This document shows positions 56,730-64,000 of a DNA stretch of 64,000 bases, in pieces. Every line of letters begins with the position of its first letter. Positions within the stretch are counted from its first letter, which is position 1. Under the pieces are notes generated by a model. It saw only the letters and a list, made by a program, of their open reading frames with translations. It ran no database searches and had not been told where the DNA came from. The position numbers were made by a program, and so were the translations under genes. Source of the DNA: Fundicoccus culcitae (GTDB lineage: Bacteria > Bacillota > Bacilli > Lactobacillales > Aerococcaceae); the NCBI RefSeq assembly GCF_024661895.1, contig NZ_CP102453.1, positions 124,001 to 188,000 on the forward strand, written 5' to 3'.

Positions 56730-57695
56730 ATGGCACACAAAATACCACTTATCGTTATTGGTGGACCAACGGCAGTTGGAAAAACGGCTTTAAGTATTGA
56801 ATTAGCAAAACACTTTGACGGTGAAATTATCAATGGTGATAGTATCCAAATTTATAAAGGCTTAGATATTGGAACGGGAAAAATAAAACCGGATGAGATG
56901 CAAAATATTCCACATCATTTGTTAAGTTTTTTAGAGGTTAATCAAACCTATGATGCGAATCAATTTAAAATAGATGCTCATAAGTCTATTCTTGAGATTA
57001 ATGCACGCAAAAAGCTACCCATAATTGTTGGAGGTACAGGCCTTTATTTGGAAGGTTTATTGTATGATTTAGAGTATGGGGGAAAAGCAAGTCGTTCACA
57101 GTCCGTAAGAACACGATTAGGTGAACGATTAAATGAAATCGGTGAATTCGCCCTATGGGATGAATTAAATCAAATCGACCCAACTGCAGCAGCCAATATT
57201 CCTTATCAAAATAGCCAACGAGTTATTCGTGCCTTAGAAGTCATTGAAGTGACGGGGGATTTATTTTCACAACAACAGTCGCATCAAAAGCAAGAATCAG
57301 TTTATCAAGAACTTATATTTATTTTAAATCGCCCAAGAAGTGAGTTATATGATAGAATAAATCTAAGGGTGGATAAGATGATTGACGAAGGCCTCGAACA
57401 AGAAGTCTATCGCTTATACCAACTAGTTGACGGAGAAAAAGTTGCTAGTACTAAAGGCATTGGGTATAAAGAATGGTGGCCATATTTCGAAAATCAAATG
57501 AGTATAGAGGATGTCGTTGAACAAATTAAGCAACATTCTAGACGTTATGCTAAACGACAACTGACTTGGTTTAGAAACAGGTTAACTCATACTCATTGGT
57601 TGGATAATCAAGATGAAGCATTAGCCATTAATGAGGCTATTACAATGGTTACTCAATACCTGTCAAATATTGAGAAAGGAAAAATGAATGATTGA
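56730..57695 (+). CDS. miaA: tRNA dimethylallyltransferase MiaA
   Basis: A 321-residue enzyme that puts an isopentenyl group on A37 of tRNAs reading U-initial codons. The P loop IGGPTAVGKTALS, the segment GEIINGDSIQIYKGLDIGTGK, the IVGGTGLYLEGLLY motif and the C-terminal RRYAKRQLTWFR are diagnostic. I start at 56730, eight bases after GGAG; an ATG at 56706 has no ribosome site. It overlaps hflX by eight bases. Confidence 0.96.
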   Translation: MAHKIPLIVIGGPTAVGKTALSIELAKHFDGEIINGDSIQIYKGLDIGTGKIKPDEMQNIPHHLLSFLEVNQTYDANQFKIDAHKSILEINARKKLPIIVGGTGLYLEGLLYDLEYGGKASRSQSVRTRLGERLNEIGEFALWDELNQIDPTAAANIPYQNSQRVIRALEVIEVTGDLFSQQQSHQKQESVYQELIFILNRPRSELYDRINLRVDKMIDEGLEQEVYRLYQLVDGEKVASTKGIGYKEWWPYFENQMSIEDVVEQIKQHSRRYAKRQLTWFRNRLTHTHWLDNQDEALAINEAITMVTQYLSNIEKGKMND

Positions 57696-58923
57696 AGTCG
57701 AGAGGCAGCAGCCTGAAAGAGTCCTATTAGTAGGTGTGGCAACAGATGATTATGATGATGCTAAATTTAATTTGTTAATGAAGGAGTTATCTGATTTAAC
57801 TTTAGCAGCTGGAGGTAATCCTGTTAAAACGGTCACGCAAAAGCTTGCAAGAGTTGATAGCCGAACGCTTGTCGGTAGTGGTAAACTACTTGAGATAGAA
57901 GAAATTGTTAACAAAGAAGCGATTGAGTTGGTAATTACACTCAATGATTTATCAAATAACATGAATCGAAATTTAGAAGACCAACTTCATGTCAGAGTGA
58001 TCGATCGTGTCCAATTAATTCTCGATATCTTTGCTTTACGTGCCAAAAGTAAAGAAGGTAAATTACAGGTTCAAATTGCTCAATATGAATATTTTTTACC
58101 TAGACTATCCGGTCAAGGTAAACACTTATCGCGTTTAGGTGGAGGAATTGGGACACGTGGTCCTGGAGAAACTAAATTGGAAAGTGATCGACGTCATATA
58201 CGTTCGCAAATGAATCATGCACGCAAAGAATTAGCTAATTTAGAAAAGCATCGGGAAAGAAATCGCGCTAAAAGGCAAAGTGGTCGTGAGTATAATATTG
58301 GTTTGGTTGGCTATACGAATGCTGGTAAATCAACTTTATTAAGAGAATTAACAGCAAGTGAAACCTATGTTCAGGATCAATTATTTGCGACACTTGATCC
58401 CTTAACAAGACGGTTTAGCATTAATGGACATGATGCTTTTACATTGACTGACACCGTTGGATTCATTGAAGATTTACCGGTGCAATTAATCGACGCTTTT
58501 CGATCAACCTTAGAAGAAATGCGCTATGTTGATTTATTATTGCATGTTGTTGATGCAAGCAGTCCTGATTATTATGCTCACGAAAGAGTTGTTCATAAAT
58601 TATTAGATGATTTAGAAATGAAAAATATTCCAATGATTACTGTTTATAACAAGAAAGATTTAGTTGATGATCAGTTTATTCCTCATAATCAACCACATAT
58701 TCTCATATCAGCACTTGATCATAATGATTTGGAATCTCTTAAATCACTTATTTGGGACATCTTAATGGAAGCTTCAGAACCATTTAGTGTTGACGTACAG
58801 CAAGATGAAGCCGATTTACTTGCCTTATATCGTCAAAAAACACTCATTCAAGAGATTATATTTGATGAAGAGAAACAAACCTATCGAATTAAAGGATTTC
58901 GAAGACGTTTAAATGATATTTAG
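57688..58923 (+). CDS. hflX: Ribosome-associated GTPase HflX
   Basis: A 411-residue GTPase that splits stalled 70S ribosomes. The N-terminal HflX domain (about 1-190) ends in the glycine-rich GGGIGTRGPGETKLESDRR, and the G domain has G1 GYTNAGKST, G3 DTVGF and G4 NKKD. The C-terminal part reads FDEEKQTYRIKGF. It is coupled to miaA, the same pairing as miaA-hfq-hflX elsewhere but without hfq. Confidence 0.95.
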   Translation: MIEVERQQPERVLLVGVATDDYDDAKFNLLMKELSDLTLAAGGNPVKTVTQKLARVDSRTLVGSGKLLEIEEIVNKEAIELVITLNDLSNNMNRNLEDQLHVRVIDRVQLILDIFALRAKSKEGKLQVQIAQYEYFLPRLSGQGKHLSRLGGGIGTRGPGETKLESDRRHIRSQMNHARKELANLEKHRERNRAKRQSGREYNIGLVGYTNAGKSTLLRELTASETYVQDQLFATLDPLTRRFSINGHDAFTLTDTVGFIEDLPVQLIDAFRSTLEEMRYVDLLLHVVDASSPDYYAHERVVHKLLDDLEMKNIPMITVYNKKDLVDDQFIPHNQPHILISALDHNDLESLKSLIWDILMEASEPFSVDVQQDEADLLALYRQKTLIQEIIFDEEKQTYRIKGFRRRLNDI

Positions 58924-58944
58924 TGGAATTTTGGAGGAGATACA

Positions 58945-59511
58945 ATGATTACAATGGGCGATTTTGTCCCTGAAGAACATCCAATTTTAAGAGAAGTGGC
59001 TGATCAAGTTCAGTTTCCCTTGGATGATGCAACAAAACAATTAGCAGATGATATGCTCGAATTTTTAATCAATAGTCAAGATGAAGAACTGGCTGAGAAA
59101 TACCAATTACGTGCAGGGGTTGGTTTAGCAGCTCCGCAAATTGGGGTAGGTAAGCAAATTTTTGCTATCCATTTAATGGAGTATGACGAAGAGGGTGAGC
59201 CGGTGAGCCCTATCATCAGTCAAGTCATGTTCAATCCGAAGATCATTAGCCATTCCGTTGAAAATGCCGCTTTGCAAGATGGAGAAGGTTGTTTATCCGT
59301 TAATCGTAACGTGCCAGGATTTGTACCAAGACCAAGACGCGTTAAGTTTTCCTATCAAAATGAAAATGGCGAAAAGCAGGTTTTACGATTGCGTGATTAT
59401 GAAGCCATTGTGGTTCAGCACGAACTCGATCACCTAAAAGGAATTATGTTTTATGACCATATCGATGCCAAAGATCCTTGGGCTAAAAAACCAAATATGA
59501 CGATAATTTAG
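58945..59511 (+). CDS. def: Peptide deformylase
   Basis: A 188-residue metal hydrolase that removes formyl from nascent chains. The three motifs are GVGLAAPQIG, EGCLSV and QHELDHLKG, with Cys and two His as metal ligands. Length and the insertion between motifs (residues with EYDEEGEPVSPI) mark the Gram-positive type II form. GGAGGAGA precedes the ATG. Confidence 0.96.
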   Translation: MITMGDFVPEEHPILREVADQVQFPLDDATKQLADDMLEFLINSQDEELAEKYQLRAGVGLAAPQIGVGKQIFAIHLMEYDEEGEPVSPIISQVMFNPKIISHSVENAALQDGEGCLSVNRNVPGFVPRPRRVKFSYQNENGEKQVLRLRDYEAIVVQHELDHLKGIMFYDHIDAKDPWAKKPNMTII

Positions 59512-59513
59512 CT

Positions 59514-59560
59514 AAAAAAAACACTAACCATTGTTAATAAACAATAGTTAGTGTTTTTTA
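59514..59560. terminator. Bidirectional terminator between def and tRNA-Arg
   Basis: AAAAAACACTAACCATTGTT pairs with AACAATAGTTAGTGTTTTTT (one mismatch) around AATA. It ends def on the plus strand and the tRNA transcript on the minus strand. Confidence 0.88.
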
Positions 59561-59563
59561 ATA

Positions 59564-59637
59564 CGTCACAGGAGGGATTCGAACCCCCGACCGTTCGCTT
59601 AGAAGGCGAATGCTCTATCCTGCTGAGCTACTATGAC
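59564..59637 (-). tRNA. tRNA-Arg (anticodon TCT)
   Basis: On the minus strand a 74-base cloverleaf: acceptor GTCATAG pairs with CTGTGAC (one G-T), the D arm holds AGCTCAGC, the anticodon loop is CTTCTAA with anticodon TCT reading AGA/AGG, and the T arm contains GGTTCGAATCC. The 3' CCA is not encoded. It has the terminator at 59514-59560 behind it. Confidence 0.95.
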
Positions 59638-59785
59638 ATAGCAACTTCTCAATTATATATATTTATTTGTTTGTTGTCAAGGGTGAAAAGGAGTGCAATC
59701 CATGATATTTCATTGGTAGACTCCCAATCAAGTAGAGTGAAAGCGACAAATAAAGCAAGAATTCTTTATTTTTCTCATTTACATA

Positions 59786-59813
59786 TAGACAAAAATATTT
59801 TATTAGTTATAAT
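59786..59813 (+). promoter_or_regulatory. Predicted promoter of the small RNA before gdhA
   Basis: TAGACA (59786-59791), 16 bases and TATAAT (59808-59813). A start about seven bases later (near 59820) falls right before the first hairpin of the candidate RNA. Confidence 0.55.
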
Positions 59814-59819
59814 TGAAAT

Positions 59820-59896
59820 GTACTAATGAAAATTAGTATAGTGCTTCTTGAATTAAGCACGTGCGTTTGGGCTACCTAATCGGTAGTCCTTTTTTT
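59820..59896 (+). ncRNA. Candidate structured small RNA of unknown family
   Basis: About 77 bases with three consecutive perfect or near-perfect hairpins: TACTAAT-GAAA-ATTAGTA (59821-59838, a GNRA tetraloop), GTGCTT/AAGCAC (59841-59860) and GGGCTACC/GGTAGTCC (59869-59889, one G-T) followed by seven T. A promoter stands at the right distance, and no open frame of note lies inside. gdhA has its own promoter downstream, so a free transcript is more likely than a leader, though an attenuator cannot be excluded. I recognise no known family. The rest of the 59638-60006 gap shows nothing else. Confidence 0.5.
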
Positions 59897-59969
59897 ATTA
59901 TAATGAATAGATATCGCTAGCAATATTATATAATCTAGTCAATTACTTGCTATTATTGAAATAATATTA

Positions 59970-59978
59970 TGCTATAAT
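59970..59978 (+). promoter_or_regulatory. Extended -10 promoter of gdhA
   Basis: TGCTATAAT lies 28 bases before the gdhA start. The -35 is weak (TTGCTA, 20 bases upstream). Confidence 0.55.
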
Positions 59979-60006
59979 AACTTATAAAATTGGAGGGATA
60001 ACGCTT

Positions 60007-61347
60007 ATGGAAAATGCCTATACTAAAAGTGTCTTTGAAAAACTAAGCGCATCAAATGCTCACGAAACAGAATTTTTACAAGCTGTCGAAGCCTTTTTAG
60101 AAGCGATTGAAGTGGTTATAGATGAAGATGATACATACCAGCAACATGCTATTTTAGAACGAATGGTTGAACCTGAACGAATTATTACTTTTCAAGTTCC
60201 TTGGGTAGATGACAATAATCAAATTCAAATTAACAAAGGTTATCGTGTTCAATTTAATTCAGCCAATGGACCTTATAAAGGTGGGTTAAGATTTCATCCA
60301 ACGGTCACACAAAGTGTATTAAAATTTTTGGCTTTTGAACAAATATTTAAAAACTCATTAACGAATTTACCAATCGGTGGTGGTAAAGGAGGATCTGATT
60401 TTGACCCCAAGGGCCGTTCAGATAATGAAATTATGCGTTTTTGTCACAGCTTTATGCTGGAATTAACGAAATATGTTGGTAGCGATTATGATGTCCCTAG
60501 TGGTGACATTGGCGTCGGGCAAAGAGAACTATCTTATTTGTATGGAACCTATAAGAAGCTACAAGGTCCTCATTTGGGTGTTTTTACAGGGAAACCGACC
60601 AATTTATATGGAAGTTTTGGCAGAACGGAAGCGACAGGTTATGGCTTGATTTATTTCTTGAATGAAATGTTAGCTGTTACTAACGAATCCTTAGTTGGTA
60701 AGAAAGTCATTATTTCTGGATCCGGTAATGTGGCATACTATGCCGCTAAAAAAGTTCAAGAATTAGGCGGGATTGTTATTAGTATGAGCGACTCGAATGC
60801 GACCGTTTATAATTTGGCAGGTATTGATTTAGATGCCATCAAAGCGTTAAAAATTGACCATTCCGATCGTATTGTCAATTATCAGATTAAGGATGAAGTA
60901 ACAAAAATTGAAGAAAAGTCCGTGTGGGATATTGATTTAGAAGCAGATATCGCGTTACCGTGTGCGACGCAAAATGAAATCAATGAAGACCAAGCCAAAC
61001 GACTGATTAAAAACGGAGTTAAATTTGTGGCAGAAGGGGCTAATATGCCAACTCATTCTAACGGGATAAAAGTTTTTAAAGAAGCAGCGATTTATTATGC
61101 TCCTGGGAAAGCATCGAATGCGGGTGGTGTAGCGGTTTCGGCTTTAGAAATGTCGCAAAATGCACAACGCCTTCAATGGACGACGGAAGATGTGGATCGT
61201 CAATTACAAGGGATAATGAAACAAATTTTTGTGCAATGTCAACAAGCATGCGAGGATTATAAGCTTGGGTTTGATTATGCTGCTGGAGCAGATATTGCCT
61301 CATTTAAAAAAGTAGCTAAACAAATGATACAATTAGGTATTTATTAA
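60007..61347 (+). CDS. gdhA: Glutamate dehydrogenase (NADP type)
   Basis: A 446-residue hexameric dehydrogenase interconverting 2-oxoglutarate plus ammonia and glutamate. The substrate region GPYKGGLRFHPTV, the catalytic lysine in LPIGGGKGGSDFDPKG and the Rossmann segment VIISGSGNVAYYAAKKVQELG followed by SMSDSNATVYN are present. The length and the Ser/Asp after the second strand suit the NADP-linked form. TGGAGGG precedes the ATG. It is monocistronic with a terminator. Confidence 0.95.
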   Translation: MENAYTKSVFEKLSASNAHETEFLQAVEAFLEAIEVVIDEDDTYQQHAILERMVEPERIITFQVPWVDDNNQIQINKGYRVQFNSANGPYKGGLRFHPTVTQSVLKFLAFEQIFKNSLTNLPIGGGKGGSDFDPKGRSDNEIMRFCHSFMLELTKYVGSDYDVPSGDIGVGQRELSYLYGTYKKLQGPHLGVFTGKPTNLYGSFGRTEATGYGLIYFLNEMLAVTNESLVGKKVIISGSGNVAYYAAKKVQELGGIVISMSDSNATVYNLAGIDLDAIKALKIDHSDRIVNYQIKDEVTKIEEKSVWDIDLEADIALPCATQNEINEDQAKRLIKNGVKFVAEGANMPTHSNGIKVFKEAAIYYAPGKASNAGGVAVSALEMSQNAQRLQWTTEDVDRQLQGIMKQIFVQCQQACEDYKLGFDYAAGADIASFKKVAKQMIQLGIY

Positions 61348-61352
61348 GAACT

Positions 61353-61394
61353 AACACCGAACGCTGGCTGTAAAGTATAGCTTCGGTGTTTTTT
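61353..61394 (+). terminator. Terminator after gdhA
   Basis: AACACCGAA pairs with TTCGGTGTT (inner AGC/GCT pair), followed by a run of T. Confidence 0.85.
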
Positions 61395-61463
61395 AATATT
61401 ATTTTTTATATTAATAAACTCTTAAACACGTAGAGTGTTGACAAAAGTCAGTTGGTAATATAA

Positions 61464-61496
61464 ACTTTGGACATCAAATAGTTTGATATTCAAAGT
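61464..61496 (+). promoter_or_regulatory. Two adjacent FabT-type operators
   Basis: AGTTTGATATTCAAAGT (61480-61496) is a FabT-like palindrome (TTTGA-N3-TCAAA core), and ACTTTGGACATCAAAT (61464-61479) directly before it is a second, weaker copy. They lie downstream of TTGACA (61438-61443) and before the fabT start, so FabT probably represses its own operon in response to acyl-ACP. Confidence 0.6.
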
Positions 61497-61518
61497 ATTA
61501 AAAGTGGGGTGATAATGA

Positions 61519-61992
61519 TTGGACTTTGAGCGAGCAAATGAAATAAATGACTATTTGGTGAAGATTTTTAACGAAGTCTTATTGATTGAAGAAGGAACGT
61601 TACAACAATCAGATTTCAAAGATCTTTCGGTAACTGAAATGCATACGATTGAAGCTATTTCATTAACAGGTGATTTAAGTTCGACAGAAGTAGCGCGCAA
61701 ACTCAATATCACAGTAGGTACTTTATCCGTAGCAATCCAAAACTTAGTCCGAAAGGGATATGTTGAACGCGTACGCTTGCCTGAAGATCGCAGAGTCGTT
61801 CGGCTTAAACTAACCAAAAAAGGTAAACTCTTGTATCGTTTGCATCGCCGCTTTCACTTTAATATGGTAGAGGCCGTTTTAGATGATATGTCGGAAGAAG
61901 AAATTCCAATCTTATTAAAGGGTATAAAAAATTTACATCGCTTTTTGTTTGACATTAAATCACAGATGAATGAGGAAGAAAAGAATGAGTAA
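61519..61992 (+). CDS. fabT: MarR-family repressor FabT
   Basis: A 157-residue winged-helix regulator. The DNA-binding core reads LSSTEVARKLNITVGTLSVAIQNLVRKGYVERVRLPEDRRVVRL. In Lactobacillales the MarR gene at the head of the fab cluster is FabT, which with long-chain acyl-ACP represses fatty-acid synthesis. The start is TTG at 61519, eight bases after GGGGTG; the ATG three bases earlier is out of frame. fabH overlaps its end by eight bases. Confidence 0.92.
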   Translation: MDFERANEINDYLVKIFNEVLLIEEGTLQQSDFKDLSVTEMHTIEAISLTGDLSSTEVARKLNITVGTLSVAIQNLVRKGYVERVRLPEDRRVVRLKLTKKGKLLYRLHRRFHFNMVEAVLDDMSEEEIPILLKGIKNLHRFLFDIKSQMNEEEKNE

Positions 61993-62929
61993 GATTATAG
62001 CAACAGGATCATATTTACCTTCAAATTATTATAGTAATACCGATTTAATAACTAAATATAATATCGACTCAAGCCATGAATGGATACAACAGAGGTCTGG
62101 GATTGAAGGAAGGTATTTAGCTGATACAGATGAGTCTGTAGGAAGTTTAGCCATTGAAGCGTCAAAAGCTTTGCTAGCTAAAGTTGATTCAGACATTATG
62201 GCTGAAATTCGGTTTATCGTTGTTGCAAGTATGTCATCATTTTCACCTACTCCAAGCTTAGCTAATCAAGTTCAAGCAGCGATTGGTGCTACAAATGCAT
62301 GGACAGTTGATGTGAATGCAGCGTGTAGTGGCTTTGTTATGGCACTTGAATTAGCGAATCAAGTATCAAGAAATTATGCTTCAGGTTATACATTAGTTAT
62401 TGGAGCAGAAAAAATGAGTGATATTTTAAATTTTGAAGATCGTTCAACAGCTGTATTATTTGGTGATGGAGCAGGAGCCCTATTATTAAAAAATGACGGT
62501 GAACAATTAACGGATTATCAACACTATTTAGCCTCTGCTAGCGATGACGCCTTATCGATTCATTTAGAACAAACCGGGGATAACTATTATTTAACCATGT
62601 TAGGTCGGGAAGTATTTAACTTTGTTAATCGTACGGTTATCAGTTCATTGAGTGATTTTATTGCAGAACATCATTTGTCATATGATTACTTAGTCTGTCA
62701 TCAAGCTAATCAGCGTTTATTAGATTTATTTGCAAAAAAACTAAAAATTTCGCACGATAAAATACCAAGTAATATTCAAAAAGTAGCAAACACATCAGCT
62801 GGCAGTATACCAATATTGCTTGACCAGATGGTAACGGAACAATTAATTCGCTTAGATGGGACACAATCCATTATCCTTTCTGGGTTTGGTGGAGGTCTAT
62901 CTTGGGGTCATTTATACTTTAAATTATAA
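61985..62929 (+). CDS. fabH: Beta-ketoacyl-ACP synthase III
   Basis: A 314-residue condensing enzyme that starts fatty-acid chains from acetyl-CoA (or branched acyl-CoA) and malonyl-ACP. Catalytic Cys114 (VNAACSGFVMALE), His in VCHQANQRLLD and Asn in NTSAGSIPILLD are in place. I start at 61985 after GAGGAAG; an in-frame ATG at 61970 overlaps that site. Second gene of the fab cluster. Confidence 0.95.
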   Translation: MSKIIATGSYLPSNYYSNTDLITKYNIDSSHEWIQQRSGIEGRYLADTDESVGSLAIEASKALLAKVDSDIMAEIRFIVVASMSSFSPTPSLANQVQAAIGATNAWTVDVNAACSGFVMALELANQVSRNYASGYTLVIGAEKMSDILNFEDRSTAVLFGDGAGALLLKNDGEQLTDYQHYLASASDDALSIHLEQTGDNYYLTMLGREVFNFVNRTVISSLSDFIAEHHLSYDYLVCHQANQRLLDLFAKKLKISHDKIPSNIQKVANTSAGSIPILLDQMVTEQLIRLDGTQSIILSGFGGGLSWGHLYFKL

Positions 62930-62982
62930 TGTAAGTTAAAAACTTGCGCCAAAAAAATTAAAATTTCATGGAGGAATTACAA

Positions 62983-63204
62983 ATGTTTGAAAAAATTCAA
63001 GGTATTATTGCAGAACAATTAGGGATTGAAGAAAGTGAAGTAACCTTAGAAACAGATTTCGAAAGTGATTTAAATGCAGATTCATTAGATGTTTTCCAAA
63101 TCATTAGTGATATTGAAGATGAACTAGATATTACGATTGATACTGATCAAAATTTAAGAACGGTTCAAGATTTAGTTACCTATATCGAAAACCTAGAAGC
63201 TTAA
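62983..63204 (+). CDS. acpP: Acyl carrier protein
   Basis: A 73-residue acidic four-helix protein. Ser34 in [11 protein letters not shown] is the phosphopantetheine attachment site. I start at 62983 ([14 protein letters not shown]), after GGAGG at proper distance; the in-frame ATG at 62968 lies in the ribosome site. Its place between fabH and fabK shows it is the fatty-acid ACP. Confidence 0.95.
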   Translation: MFEKIQGIIAEQLGIEESEVTLETDFESDLNADSLDVFQIISDIEDELDITIDTDQNLRTVQDLVTYIENLEA

Positions 63205-63229
63205 GCGCCAATTAAGAAGGATGGATTGA

Positions 63230-64000
63230 ATGAAAACAGCAATTACCGAACTACTAAATATTGAGTTTCCAATAGTTCAAGGAGCGATGGCATGGGTTGC
63301 TGACGCAGACTTAGCTAGTGCTGTTTCAAATGCAGGAGGCCTGGGCGTTATTGGCACAGGTCATGATCCTGTTGAACTAGTCATCAAAAAAGTAACAGCG
63401 ATGAAAGAGAAAACGCATAAACCATTCGCTGTGAATGTCATGCTTTTAAACCCGCATGTAGACGATGTGGTTGATTATTTGATTGAAGCAGGCATCAAAA
63501 TCATTACAACAGGTGCTGGTAATCCTGGTAAATACATGGACCGCTTTAAAGCAGCGGGTATTTCGGTTATTCCAGTGGTTGCTTCGGTTGCTTTAGCGAA
63601 AAGAATGGAACGTATTGGTGCCGATGCTGTTATTATTGAAGGAATGGAAGCAGGCGGGCATATAGGTAAGTCTACAACCTTAACGCTCCTTCCACAAGTA
63701 GTGGATGCTGTCAATATCCCCGTAATAGCTGCGGGTGGATTTGGTGATGGACGGGGAATGGCAGCCGCCATAATGCTTGGGGCAGAGGCCATCCAAGTCG
63801 GAACACGCTTTGTCGTTTCACATGAGTCGAATGCACACCCACGCTTTAAGCAAGCTATTATTGAAGCTAAAGACATTGATACGGTTGTTACAGGCCAAAT
63901 CACCGGTCATCCTGTGAGAGTATTAAGAAATCCATTAACAAAGCAATATTTACAAGCCGAAAAAGAAGAGACGAGTAAAGATTCTCCCGATTTAGATCGC
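63230..64000 (+). CDS. fabK: Enoyl-ACP reductase II FabK (partial, runs off the window)
   Basis: 257 codons of an open frame starting at ATG 63230 and continuing past the window end. It is a FMN-dependent TIM barrel of the 2-nitropropane dioxygenase family: MKTAITELLNIEFPIVQGAM, SNAGGLGVIGTG, NVMLLNPHVDDV, VIIEGMEAGGHIG, IAAGGFGDGRGMAAA and ALGAEAIQVGTRF-like (here MLGAEAIQVGTRF) are typical. FabK replaces FabI in streptococci and relatives and reduces the enoyl-ACP in each elongation cycle. AAGAAGG precedes the start. About 60 C-terminal residues are missing. Confidence 0.93.
   Translation, partial: MKTAITELLNIEFPIVQGAMAWVADADLASAVSNAGGLGVIGTGHDPVELVIKKVTAMKEKTHKPFAVNVMLLNPHVDDVVDYLIEAGIKIITTGAGNPGKYMDRFKAAGISVIPVVASVALAKRMERIGADAVIIEGMEAGGHIGKSTTLTLLPQVVDAVNIPVIAAGGFGDGRGMAAAIMLGAEAIQVGTRFVVSHESNAHPRFKQAIIEAKDIDTVVTGQITGHPVRVLRNPLTKQYLQAEKEETSKDSPDLDR

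Noticed and set aside
59641-59780. Remnant of a mobile element after tRNA-Arg
   Set aside because: tRNA genes are common integration sites, but I see no integrase, no repeat of the tRNA 3' end and no direct-repeat pair in the window.
59551-59826. Plus-strand 91-codon open frame
   Set aside because: It runs antisense through the tRNA-Arg gene and then through AT-rich non-coding sequence, lacks a ribosome site and has no protein-like pattern (QEGFEPPTVR is the usual false translation of a reverse tRNA).

Overview
The window reads as chromosome of a low-GC Firmicute of the order Lactobacillales. Pointers are the cggR-gap-pgk-tpiA-gpmI-eno glycolytic block, RpoY (RNA polymerase epsilon) upstream of RNase J, a cysteine desulfurase/DUF1831/mnmA block next to rarA and a 6S RNA gene, a fabT-fabH-acpP-fabK start of the fatty-acid cluster, a seven-gene comG operon and a lactococcin-972-type bacteriocin. 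The genus cannot be fixed from the sequence alone; an Aerococcaceae- or Carnobacteriaceae-like organism is a guess.

Layout. 1-914: tail of an upstream gene, then yceD and rpmF. 1032-1628: clpP behind a CtsR box. 1953-9063: glycolytic genes with their regulator CggR. 9204-9986: PHP-domain phosphatase. 10040-13336: a sugar-acid-like module (GntP permease and HpaI-type aldolase, divergent from an IclR regulator and a tautomerase) with a cre site and direct repeats between the two arms. 13429-15426: ackA and an isolated pyrR. 15814-17397 (minus strand): 6S RNA and rarA, the latter with a LexA box. 17640-23574: cysteine desulfurase, DUF1831, mnmA, secG, rnr, smpB. 23690-28107 (minus strand): comGA-GG, the DNA-uptake pseudopilus. 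28323-32252: rpoY, rnjA, a M24 peptidase, yqhY, nusB.

32426-35763 is an accessory bacteriocin locus: a lactococcin-972-like precursor, a seven-TM bacteriocin-associated membrane protein and its ABC ATPase. The promoter has a 12-T tract in its spacer and a perfect cre palindrome at the predicted start site. 35949-39752 holds a BmrCD/LmrCD-like heterodimeric multidrug ABC exporter behind a long leader with a possible 14-codon peptide and two terminator-like hairpins. 39881-41881 is kup on the minus strand. 42136-48912 carries nnrD, an AlkD-like protein, a LytTR response regulator, a GHKL kinase and a second pair of ABC exporters with a LytTR-type repeat in front of it. 49044-50708 is a secreted DUF1002 protein.

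50908-59511 is housekeeping: xseA-xseB-ispA-tlyA-recN, a phosphodiesterase, miaA, hflX and def. After it come a tRNA-Arg gene on the minus strand, a candidate structured small RNA (59820-59896), gdhA, and the fabT-fabH-acpP-fabK cluster, which runs off the window end.

The most interesting parts are the bacteriocin promoter (possible phase variation plus CcpA control), the attenuator-like leader of the multidrug exporter, the LytTR-linked ABC pair and the unassigned small RNA before gdhA. Nothing was searched against databases; all family names come from recognising motifs and gene order.
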